This document shows, piece after piece, positions 1-5,532 of a stretch of DNA of 5,532 bases (its first letter is position 1; every line of letters starts with the position of its first letter). This stretch comes from Hyphomicrobiales bacterium (GTDB lineage Bacteria > Pseudomonadota > Alphaproteobacteria > Rhizobiales > Beijerinckiaceae): the NCBI GenBank assembly GCA_028290595.1, contig JAQGJO010000204.1, forward strand, positions 1-5,532. Direction: 5' to 3'. Under the pieces are notes generated by a model. The model saw only the letters and a program-made list of their open reading frames with translations, did no database searches and was not told the DNA's origin. The translations under genes were made by a program, and so were the position numbers.

Positions 1-1709
1 AGACCAGCCGGCTCGACCCATTTCATGTTGAACTGGGTGGCGGGCATATCCGATTTCGGATCGCGATAGAGCGGCACCAGTTCGACAAGCGGCCGATCGC
101 CGATGACGATGCCGGCCGCATGGGTCGAAGCGTTGGAATAAAGCCCTTCGAGCTTCTGCGCGATGTCGACCATGGTGGCGACGCGCTCGTCCTGCTCCAT
201 CGCTTCTTTCAGGCGCGGCTCAGAATCGATGGCCTGTGCGAGCGTAACCGGCGATGCGGGATTCTGTGGCACCAGCTTGGCGAGCTTGTCGACCTGGCCG
301 AGCGGCATTTCCAGCACGCGGCCGACATTGCGCATGACGCCGCGCGCCAGGAAGGACCCGAAGGTGATGATCTGCGCGACGCGATCGACGCCGTAGCGCT
401 GGCGCACATAACGGATCACCTCGTCGCGGCGATACTGGCAGAAGTCGATGTCGAAGTCGGGCATCGAGACGCGTTCGGGATTGAGAAAGCGCTCGAACAG
501 CAGGCCGAAGCGGATCGGATCGAGATCGGTGATGGTCAGCGACCAGGCGACGAGAGAGCCTGCGCCGGAGCCGCGGCCCGGACCGACGGGAATACCCTGC
601 GCCTTGGCCCATTTGATGAAGTCGGCGACGATGAGGAAGTAGCCGGGGAACTTCATGTTGACGATGACGCTGAGCTCGAATTCAAGCCGCTCGCGATAGT
701 CGCTTTCGCCGAAGCCCGGCGCCATGCCATGGGCTGCGAGGCGAAGCGCCAGGCCGTCGCGCGCCTGGCGCTGAAGCTCGGTCACCTCGTCCTGTATCTG
801 GCCGTCGATGGACGTGAAGCGCGGCAGGATGGGACCACGCGTCTTCGGCCGATAGCTGCAGCGCATGGCGATTTCGACGGAATGGGTCAGCGCCTCCGGC
901 AGATCCTTGAACAGGGTCTGCATTTCGGCGCGGGTCTTGAACCGGTGCTCGGCGGTGAGCTGACGGCGATTGGTCTCGCTCGTCGTCGTGCCGTCGGCGA
1001 TGCACAGCAACGCGTCATGGGCCTCATGATCGGAACGGGCGGCGAAATAGGGTTCGTTGGAGGCGACCAGCGGCAGCGAACGCCGGTAGGCCAGATCGAC
1101 GAGTTGCGGCTCGACCCGTTTCTCGGCAGGCGTGCCGTGGCGCTGCAATTCGATATAGAACCGGCCGGGGAATATCCGCTCCAGTTCGCCGGCGCGGATC
1201 GCCGCCTGCTCGGCCCTGTTGTCGCGCAGCAGTACATCGATGGCGCCGGACGGACCGCCGCTCAGCGCGATCAGGCCGTTGGCCTCGCGGGAAAGCTGGT
1301 CGATCAACACATGCGGCAGATCGCCGGCCTGCGGCTCGATCCAGGCCGAGGAGACGAGACGCATCAGATTGGCGTAGCCCTCTTCGTTCTGGGCGATGAG
1401 AACGATGCCGCCCCGCCCGGCGGTCGGATCATCGGCCCTGGCGCCGAGCTTGCGGGCGTCACCGAAATCGAGCGTCAGGTGACAGCCAATGATCGGCTGG
1501 ATGCCTTCCTTCGAGACCTTCTCGGAGAACTCCAGCGCGCCGAAAAGATTGTTCGTATCGGTGATCGCCAGCGCCGGCATATGATCGGCCTTGGCGAAGC
1601 TGATCAGCTTGGGGATCGTCAGCGCGCCTTCGCGAAGGGAAAACGAAGTGTGCAGGTGCAGGTGCACGAACCCTACGTCTTTGACGATCCGATCGATATT
1701 CTGCGGCAT
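1..1709 (-). CDS. dnaE: DNA polymerase III alpha subunit, DnaE1 (N-terminal 569 residues; 3' end beyond the window)
   Basis: This is the catalytic subunit of the replicative polymerase. Read on the minus strand, the frame is open without interruption from 1709 to the left edge. The PHP domain begins at HLHLHTSFSL (residues 16–25) and includes TDTNNLFG (50–57). The polymerase core has GPGRGSGAGS (376–385) and PDFDIDF (417–423), whose D418 and D420 correspond to the first two catalytic aspartates. THAAGIVIGD lies near 528. The sequence stops at KWVEPAG, a few residues before the family's third catalytic aspartate. Family members are about 1,150 residues, so roughly half is present. The sequence belongs to the replicative DnaE1 type, not the SOS mutasome type (DnaE2/ImuC). 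An in-frame TGA lies about 40 nt upstream of the chosen ATG; the only other start seen between them is a TTG at 1718. The Shine-Dalgarno is weak (GGAA about 12 nt upstream). Confidence 0.97.
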   Translation of the reverse strand, partial: MPQNIDRIVKDVGFVHLHLHTSFSLREGALTIPKLISFAKADHMPALAITDTNNLFGALEFSEKVSKEGIQPIIGCHLTLDFGDARKLGARADDPTAGRGGIVLIAQNEEGYANLMRLVSSAWIEPQAGDLPHVLIDQLSREANGLIALSGGPSGAIDVLLRDNRAEQAAIRAGELERIFPGRFYIELQRHGTPAEKRVEPQLVDLAYRRSLPLVASNEPYFAARSDHEAHDALLCIADGTTTSETNRRQLTAEHRFKTRAEMQTLFKDLPEALTHSVEIAMRCSYRPKTRGPILPRFTSIDGQIQDEVTELQRQARDGLALRLAAHGMAPGFGESDYRERLEFELSVIVNMKFPGYFLIVADFIKWAKAQGIPVGPGRGSGAGSLVAWSLTITDLDPIRFGLLFERFLNPERVSMPDFDIDFCQYRRDEVIRYVRQRYGVDRVAQIITFGSFLARGVMRNVGRVLEMPLGQVDKLAKLVPQNPASPVTLAQAIDSEPRLKEAMEQDERVATMVDIAQKLEGLYSNASTHAAGIVIGDRPLVELVPLYRDPKSDMPATQFNMKWVEPAG

Positions 1710-1730
1710 TGCGGTCAACGTTTCCGAGCG

Positions 1731-1759
1731 ATTCCATGCGACTCACGGACACCTGTCCA
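1731..1759 (-). promoter_or_regulatory. Candidate dnaE promoter (-35 TGGACA, 17-bp spacer, -10 TGGAAT)
   Basis: The -35 TGGACA at 1759–1754 matches TTGACA at 5 of 6 bases. After exactly 17 bp comes TGGAAT at 1736–1731, which matches TATAAT at 4 of 6. The predicted transcript would start near 1724, giving a leader of about 15 nt before the dnaE ATG at 1709. The -35 hexamer is the same as in the candidate promoter upstream of the small gene at 1937. An inverted repeat, GGACA-GG-TGTCC (1758–1747), overlaps the -35 and could be an operator or chance. This is a pattern match only. Confidence 0.35.
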
Positions 1760-1841
1760 TGGCGGCGCGGATGATCGGGGAATGTGGCGGGCGCGTCGAG
1801 ATCGGATGTCCAATTACGCCCGCCATCAACAGGCGCGCGCC

Positions 1842-1937
1842 TCAAACGATCGGCGCGGCGCGGGTCAGCAGAAGGATCATCCCGACGAAGGCAGCGAGAG
1901 CTGCGAGTTCAATCGTGTCCATAAGAAGAGTACGCAT
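1842..1937 (-). CDS. Small single-span membrane protein (31 aa), predicted LexA/SOS-regulated; possible SidA-like division inhibitor
   Basis: An ATG-to-TGA frame of 31 codons lies in the gap between queC and dnaE. The protein begins MRTLLMDT, continues with an uncharged stretch IELAALAAFVGMILLL (residues 9–24, apart from E10) and ends TRAAPIV. This is the profile of a one-helix inner-membrane peptide, with Arg residues at 2 and 26. The chosen ATG has a GGAG Shine-Dalgarno at 1950–1947 with a 9-nt spacing. An in-frame ATG at 1952 would add five residues (MECLA) but has no comparable ribosome site; an internal ATG at 1922 would leave 26. A LexA-type box sits 39 nt upstream inside a candidate promoter. 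Known family context: Caulobacter SidA is a 29-residue SOS-induced inner-membrane division inhibitor. I recall, without being able to verify it, that sidA also lies near dnaE there. The SidA link is an inference from size, topology, regulation and position, not from sequence alignment. Confidence 0.7.
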   Translation of the reverse strand: MRTLLMDTIELAALAAFVGMILLLTRAAPIV

Positions 1938-1968
1938 GGCCAAACACTCCATGTTTCTTGTTACGATC

Positions 1969-1997
1969 ACTTTAAGTTCATTGTTTGTTCTTGTCCA
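1969..1997 (-). promoter_or_regulatory. Candidate sigma-70-type promoter of the 31-aa membrane protein gene
   Basis: The -35 TGGACA (1997–1992) matches the consensus at 5 of 6 bases. A 17-bp spacer follows, then the -10 TAAAGT (1974–1969) at 4 of 6. Transcription would start near 1962, giving a leader of about 25 nt that carries the GGAG Shine-Dalgarno of the ATG at 1937. That start site would leave too little leader for ribosome binding at the ATG at 1952, which supports the shorter protein. The spacer is filled almost entirely by the LexA-type box. Confidence 0.55.
1976..1990 (-). promoter_or_regulatory. LexA (SOS) box, alphaproteobacterial GAAC-N7-GAAC type
   Basis: On the minus strand the site reads GAACAAACAATGAAC; on the plus strand it is GTTC-N7-GTTC. 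It is an exact match to the direct-repeat LexA operator described for Alphaproteobacteria, with an AT-rich centre. All 15 bp lie between the candidate -35 and -10 elements, so a bound repressor would block RNA polymerase. A rough expectation for this 8-base pattern, both orientations, in a 120-bp upstream region is about 0.004 under equal base use, so chance is unlikely but not excluded. The downstream target is the 31-aa membrane protein gene and possibly dnaE by read-through. Confidence 0.7.
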
Positions 1998-2027
1998 CGT
2001 AAATCCGATTGGCTGGACTGGCCGGGT

Positions 2028-2039
2028 TCGCTTTAGCGA
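2028..2039. repeat. Short inverted repeat TCGCT-tt-AGCGA
   Basis: Perfect 5-bp arms flank a 2-bp centre in the spacer between queC and the small SOS-type gene. The loop is too tight for a stable hairpin and no T-run follows, so it does not look like a terminator for the upstream operon. It could be a protein-binding site or chance. Confidence 0.2.
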
Positions 2040-2044
2040 TACTT

Positions 2045-2052
2045 ATGGTTAA
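2045..2052 (-). promoter_or_regulatory. TTAACCAT, a CtrA half-site-like octamer
   Basis: The minus strand reads TTAACCAT in the short spacer after queC, about 48 bp upstream of the predicted -35 of the small gene. This octamer is one of the motifs linked to the cell-cycle regulator CtrA in Caulobacter and relatives. No second half-site was seen at the full-site spacing. An 8-mer is weak evidence alone, and TTAACC is common in rhizobial intergenic DNA. Confidence 0.2.
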
Positions 2053-2080
2053 CCAGAAATAAACTTCGGACAGGGCCGTG

Positions 2081-2791
2081 CTAGCGCTTGCCAGCAAAAG
2101 CCTGCCAGCCAGCGGCGCGCAAATCGCAGGCGGGACAGGCGCCGCAGCCGCTTCCCCAGGCATGCACACGGGTGCGATCACCGGCGTAGCAGGAATGAGT
2201 TCGCTCGCGGATGAGGTCGACGAGATCGTCGCCGCCGAGTTGGTGCGCCAGTTCCCAGGTCTGGCGCTTGTCGATCCACATCAGCGGGGTTTCGAGGACG
2301 AAGCGGCGTTCGAGGCCGAGGTTGAGGGCAAGCTGCATCGCCTTGATCGTGTCGTCGCGGCAATCCGGATAGCCCGAATAATCGGTCTCGCAGACGCCGG
2401 TGACGATGCGGCGCAGATCGCGGCGATAGGCGACGGCTGCGGCAAACGACAGAAAGATGAGATTGCGGCCGGGCACGAAGGAATTCGGCAGGCCATCGGC
2501 CTGCAGCCGGAATTCAGCCTCGCTGGTCAGCGAGGTTTCGGCAATGTCGGCGAGCGCCGAGATGGCGATGACCCGGTCTTCGCCGAGGCGCGCGCTCCAA
2601 TGGGAAAACTTTGCACGCAACCCGGCAAGGACGTCCTGCCGGCAGTCGAGTTCGATGCGATGGCGCTGGCCGTAGTCGAAGCCGATGGTCTCGACTCTCT
2701 CGTAGCGCTCCAGCGCCCAGGCGAGGCAGGTGGTCGAATCCTGACCGCCCGAGAACAGAACGAGCGCATGTTCGCTCAAATCTGCACTCAT
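2081..2791 (-). CDS. queC: 7-cyano-7-deazaguanine (preQ0) synthase QueC
   Basis: QueC converts 7-carboxy-7-deazaguanine to preQ0 using ATP and ammonia, a cytoplasmic step in queuosine synthesis for tRNA. The PP-loop ATP-binding motif SGGQDS lies at residues 14–19. [15 protein letters not shown], in the middle of the protein, is typical of the family. The C-terminal zinc site is complete: C201 in HSCYAG, then C216, C219 and C222 in [11 protein letters not shown]. The length of 236 residues is normal. The reading frame allows a GTG start at 2794, but the ATG at 2791 sits 7 nt after a GGAG that overlaps the end of lolD, so the ATG is preferred. The gap to the lolD stop is 4 nt, so the gene is probably co-transcribed with the lol genes. 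No other queuosine genes are in the window. Confidence 0.96.
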   Translation of the reverse strand: MSADLSEHALVLFSGGQDSTTCLAWALERYERVETIGFDYGQRHRIELDCRQDVLAGLRAKFSHWSARLGEDRVIAISALADIAETSLTSEAEFRLQADGLPNSFVPGRNLIFLSFAAAVAYRRDLRRIVTGVCETDYSGYPDCRDDTIKAMQLALNLGLERRFVLETPLMWIDKRQTWELAHQLGGDDLVDLIRERTHSCYAGDRTRVHAWGSGCGACPACDLRAAGWQAFAGKR

Positions 2792-2795
2792 CACG

Positions 2796-3491
2796 TTACT
2801 CCAGTTCCACCAGGAGCCCGTCGCGCAAGGTCACGCGCCGGTCCATGCGGCGGGCGAGTTCGAGATTATGCGTGGCGACCAGCGCCGCCAAGCCGGACGC
2901 GCGGACGATTTCGGTGAGCACGGCGAACACATGATCGGCGGTCTTGGGATCGAGATTGCCGGTCGGCTCGTCGGCCAGCAGCACGCGCGGCGTGTTGGCC
3001 ACGGCGCGCGCAATGGCGACGCGCTGCTGCTCGCCGCCAGACAGCATGCCGGGACGATGCGACAGCCGCTGGCCGAGGCCGAGGAAGGTCAGCAATTCCT
3101 CGGCGCGCCGACGCGCCTCCGAGCGCGCAAGGCCGCGTATCATCTGCGGCAGCATGACGTTCTCCGTCGCCGAGAATTCCGGCAGCAGATGATGGAACTG
3201 ATAGACGAAGCCGATTTCGAGACGCCGCAGCGCCGTACGCTCAGCATCATCCATATGGGCGGTGGGCTGACCGCCAACCAGGATCTCGCCGCCGTCAGGG
3301 CGCTCGAGCAGGCCGGCCAAATGCAGCAGCGTCGATTTGCCAGCGCCCGATGGCGCGATCAGCGCCACCGACTGGCCAGGCGACAAGGTCAGATCGATGC
3401 CGCGCAGGATGTCGAGCGTGGTCTCGCCCTGCGCATAGTGCCGCTGGACGTTCTGGAGATGGAGAGCGGGAGCGGAAGCCACAGCGTTCAT
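2796..3491 (-). CDS. lolD: Lipoprotein-releasing ABC transporter ATP-binding protein LolD
   Basis: LolD is the ATPase of the inner-membrane LolCDE machine, which extracts outer-membrane-directed lipoproteins and hands them to LolA. All ABC elements are present in order: Walker [10 protein letters not shown] (46–54), Q-loop at Q98 within [16 protein letters not shown], signature LSGGEQQ (150–156), Walker [13 protein letters not shown] (170–181) with catalytic E175, and switch histidine H208 in [21 protein letters not shown] is characteristic of LolD among MacB/FtsE-like ATPases. The first residue of Walker A is Ala rather than the usual Gly, a position that varies in this family. At 231 residues the length is typical. 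The start ATG overlaps the permease stop (ATGA) without a clear Shine-Dalgarno, which suggests translational coupling and stoichiometric expression with the permease. Confidence 0.96.
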   Translation of the reverse strand: MNAVASAPALHLQNVQRHYAQGETTLDILRGIDLTLSPGQSVALIAPSGAGKSTLLHLAGLLERPDGGEILVGGQPTAHMDDAERTALRRLEIGFVYQFHHLLPEFSATENVMLPQMIRGLARSEARRRAEELLTFLGLGQRLSHRPGMLSGGEQQRVAIARAVANTPRVLLADEPTGNLDPKTADHVFAVLTEIVRASGLAALVATHNLELARRMDRRVTLRDGLLVELE

Positions 3492-4789
3492 TCATACCGC
3501 AAAGCGTCGACAGGATCGACTTTGGCGGCACTCCACGACGGCAGGATCGTCGCCAGCAGCGACAGGCTGAGCGAGAGAACCACAATAGTCGTGACATCGG
3601 AGGGCACGATCACCGACGGTAGGCGGCTGAGGAAATAATAGGTCGGATCGAAGAGATTGAGATTGAACAGCCAGTTCAACCCTTGGCGGATCGATTCAAG
3701 ATTGCGGGCGACGAAAAGTCCGAGCAGGAAGCCCGCGAACGTGCCGACGATGCCGATGGTCGAACCGGTGATGAGAAAGATGCGCAGGATTGCTCCCTTC
3801 GTCGCGCCCATCGTTCGCAGAATGGCGATCGCCCTGCCCTTGTCCTTCACCAGCATGGTGAGCCCAGAAATGATGTTGAGCGCGGCGACAATGACGATGA
3901 GCGTAAGGATGAAGAACATCACCGTCCGCTCGACTTTCAGCGCTTCAAAGAACGATTTGTTGCGCTGGCGCCAATCGGTCATGATCATCGGACGGCCGAT
4001 GCTGCCCTCAAGCTTCTGGCGCATTTCGTCCATTTTTTCGGGATCGTCGACAAATGCTTCGATCACCGTCGCTTCGTCTTCCTTGTTGAAGAAGGTCTGC
4101 GCCTCGGCCAGCGGCATATAGACAAAAATGCCGTCGAAATCGGAAACGCCGATCTGGAAGATGGCGACCACCGGATAGGCCTTGATGCGCGGCGCGATGC
4201 CGAAGGGAGTCGCCGCGCCCCGTGCCGTCAGAATCGAGACCTTGTCGCCGACGCGCACGCTGAGCGTTTCAGCCATCTTCTGGCCGATGGCAACGCCCTC
4301 ACCGGTGTCGAAGCCGTCGAGCGTTCCCTGCTTCACATTGCCGGCGATACCGGGCAATTGCTTGATGTCCTTCTCGCGGATGCCGCGCACTAGCGCCCCC
4401 GCCTGCTGATAGGGCGAGGAGACGCCCGCCGCGGCTTCGACCATCGGCAGCGCCACCTTCATGCCCGGGACCTTGGAAATGCGGCCGATGACCTCATCGT
4501 AATCGTTGAGCGGTGTATCGGCGCCCTGCAGGAACAGATGGCCGTTGATGCCGATGATCTTGTTCATCAGTTCGATGTGAAAGCCGTTCATCACCGACAT
4601 GACGACGATGAGCGTGGCGACGCCGAGGGTGATGCCGAGAAACGACAGGCCGGCGATGAGCGAGACAAAGCCGTTGCCGCGGCGCGAGCGCAGATAGCGC
4701 AGCGCCAGCATCCATTCAAAAGCCGAGAACGGCCGCGTGCCTGTCGGCTCCGCCTTCACCTGGGGTGCGTCTAGGGCTGTTGCTGTCAT
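3488..4789 (-). CDS. lolC: Lipoprotein-releasing ABC transporter permease, LolC/LolE family
   Basis: This is the membrane partner of LolD. The 433 residues follow the MacB/LolC plan. A cytoplasmic N-terminus contains [14 protein letters not shown] (24–37), and TM1 lies at about 41–66. A periplasmic domain follows (about 70–295). TM2 is at about 299–324, TM3 at about 343–371 and TM4 at about 400–420, and the protein ends [13 protein letters not shown], the family C-terminal signature. [20 protein letters not shown] (325–344), between TM2 and TM3, is the conserved cytoplasmic loop that contacts the ATPase. The segment [10 protein letters not shown] (194–203) lies where LolC carries its LolA-recruiting hook; this is a positional inference. 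The start ATG overlaps the proS stop by 4 nt (ATGA). Only one permease is visible, so it could be LolC, LolE or a dual-role homodimeric form. The symbol is therefore tentative, while the family is secure. Confidence 0.93.
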   Translation of the reverse strand: MTATALDAPQVKAEPTGTRPFSAFEWMLALRYLRSRRGNGFVSLIAGLSFLGITLGVATLIVVMSVMNGFHIELMNKIIGINGHLFLQGADTPLNDYDEVIGRISKVPGMKVALPMVEAAAGVSSPYQQAGALVRGIREKDIKQLPGIAGNVKQGTLDGFDTGEGVAIGQKMAETLSVRVGDKVSILTARGAATPFGIAPRIKAYPVVAIFQIGVSDFDGIFVYMPLAEAQTFFNKEDEATVIEAFVDDPEKMDEMRQKLEGSIGRPMIMTDWRQRNKSFFEALKVERTVMFFILTLIVIVAALNIISGLTMLVKDKGRAIAILRTMGATKGAILRIFLITGSTIGIVGTFAGFLLGLFVARNLESIRQGLNWLFNLNLFDPTYYFLSRLPSVIVPSDVTTIVVLSLSLSLLATILPSWSAAKVDPVDALRYE

Positions 4790-5532
4790 GCGGTCGGCCG
4801 CGCTGTCAGTTTGTTGAAGGCCTCATCAGGCGACAGCGTTTCGCGCGCGCCGGTGCGTCGGTTCTTCATCTCGACCTTGCCTTCGGCGAGGCCTTTGGGA
4901 CCGACGATGAGCTGATGCGGCAGGCCGATGAGATCCATCGTCGCGAACTTCGCGCCGGGCCGTTCGTCGCGATCGTCGTAGAGCACGTCGACGCCCGCCT
5001 TGGTCAGTTTGTCGTAGAGATCGAGACAGGCGGCGTCGACCGCCGCATCGCCGACCTTAAGGTTGGCGATGCCGACTTGAAACGGCGCGACCGATTCGGG
5101 CCAGATCATGCCGGCGTCATCATGATTGGCTTCGATGATCGCCGCGGCAAGGCGCGACGGACCGATGCCGTAGGAACCGCCATGGACGGCGACTTCCTTG
5201 CCGTCCGGCCCGTTCACGACCGCGCGCATGGGCTGCGAATATTTCGTGCCGAAATAGAAGATATGCCCAACCTCGATGCCGCGCGCCGACAGCTTGGCGT
5301 CGTCGGGAAGCGCATCGAAGGCCTTGGCGTCATGCATGTCGGACGTCGCCGCATAGAGCGATCGCCATTTGTCGACGACGCCCTGCACCGATGCACGATC
5401 GTCGAAGTCGATGTCGGCTGGCGGCGGCGTGAACTCGAGATAATCCTTGTGACAGAAGACTTCGCTCTCGCCGGTCGAAGCAAGAATGATGAATTCATGG
5501 CTGAGGTCGCCGCCGATGGGTCCGGTGTCGGC
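4786..5532 (-). CDS. proS: Prolyl-tRNA synthetase, C-terminal 248 residues (5' end beyond the window)
   Basis: This cytoplasmic class II enzyme charges tRNA-Pro. The frame is open from the right edge to the TGA at 4788–4786. The fragment opens in the motif 2 region with [11 protein letters not shown] and contains class II motif 3 as [10 protein letters not shown] (about fragment residues 118–127). It then has the anticodon-binding domain ([41 protein letters not shown]). Only about 100 residues separate SHEF from motif 3, so the large YbaK-like editing insertion of the E. coli type is absent. This is the short form of roughly 430–440 residues common in Alphaproteobacteria. The true start is outside the window; the GTG at 5388 is an internal codon. 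The gene overlaps the next by 4 nt and heads the visible part of the operon. Confidence 0.96.
   Translation of the reverse strand, partial: ADTGPIGGDLSHEFIILASTGESEVFCHKDYLEFTPPPADIDFDDRASVQGVVDKWRSLYAATSDMHDAKAFDALPDDAKLSARGIEVGHIFYFGTKYSQPMRAVVNGPDGKEVAVHGGSYGIGPSRLAAAIIEANHDDAGMIWPESVAPFQVGIANLKVGDAAVDAACLDLYDKLTKAGVDVLYDDRDERPGAKFATMDLIGLPHQLIVGPKGLAEGKVEMKNRRTGARETLSPDEAFNKLTARPTA

Noticed and set aside
1745..1828. A 27-codon minus-strand ATG frame between the small gene and dnaE
   Set aside because: Its product (beginning MAGVIGHPIS) has no hydrophobic or domain pattern and no good Shine-Dalgarno. It is probably a chance frame.
1831..1842. The palindrome AGGCGCGCGCCT as a terminator of the small gene
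   Set aside because: The stem is short with almost no loop, it overlaps the stop codon, and no T-run follows on the minus strand.
1459..1845. A minus-strand 128-codon frame spanning the dnaE start
   Set aside because: It is in a different frame from dnaE. The Arg-rich product is an out-of-frame reading of the PHP domain, whose motifs are clear in the dnaE frame.
120..2036. A 638-codon open frame on the plus strand, antisense to dnaE and the small gene
   Set aside because: The opposite strand encodes an uninterrupted, clearly recognisable DnaE. The plus-strand product has a low-complexity Arg/Ala/Gly/Asp-rich composition with no recognisable domain. It is a GC-driven mirror frame.
1978..2181. 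A 67-codon minus-strand frame overlapping the 3' end of queC
   Set aside because: Most of it is an out-of-frame reading of the queC zinc-site region, and its tail runs through the promoter region.
2078..2917. Long plus-strand frames antisense to queC and lolD, including 2868–3638
   Set aside because: They mirror well-supported genes, cross gene boundaries and have no recognisable motifs.
5214..5498. A 94-codon minus-strand frame inside proS
   Set aside because: It is out of frame with the ProRS motifs and Ser/Arg-rich, so it is a shadow frame.

Overview
The window looks like a chromosomal housekeeping region of an alphaproteobacterium, most likely a rhizobial-type (Hyphomicrobiales) genome. 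The base composition is GC-rich. The order proS – lolC/E – lolD – dnaE is one I associate with that group. The DnaE and LolCD proteins read as alphaproteobacterial types, and the ProRS has the short form without a large editing insertion. All credible genes lie on the minus strand, so transcription runs from high to low coordinates.

Layout in transcription order: the C-terminal part of proS (window edge at 5532 down to 4786); a LolC/LolE-type permease gene (4789–3488) that overlaps proS by 4 nt; lolD (3491–2796), which overlaps the permease by 4 nt; queC (2791–2081), which follows lolD after a 4-nt gap; an approximately 370-bp stretch (2080–1710) with no long gene; and then dnaE (from 1709 off the left edge). 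The first four genes are packed like one operon. The permease and LolD form the inner-membrane machine that releases lipoproteins to LolA. QueC makes preQ0 for queuosine, and ProRS charges tRNA-Pro. The shared operon probably reflects housekeeping co-expression rather than one pathway.

The stretch upstream of dnaE is the most interesting part. It holds a very short reading frame (1937–1842, 31 codons) for a single-span hydrophobic peptide with a good Shine-Dalgarno. Just upstream is an exact alphaproteobacterial LexA (SOS) box, GAAC-N7-GAAC, lying wholly inside the 17-bp spacer of a plausible -35/-10 promoter. This is the expected design of a LexA-repressed gene. A tiny SOS-induced inner-membrane protein is known in Caulobacter (SidA, a 29-residue cell-division inhibitor), so this gene is a candidate SidA-like checkpoint peptide. 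It lies 132 bp upstream of the replicative polymerase gene, with no convincing terminator between them. dnaE also appears to have a promoter of its own.

A 638-codon plus-strand frame (120–2036) lies antisense to dnaE. It is a compositional shadow and is not annotated. No RNA genes, mobile elements, CRISPR arrays or long repeats were seen.
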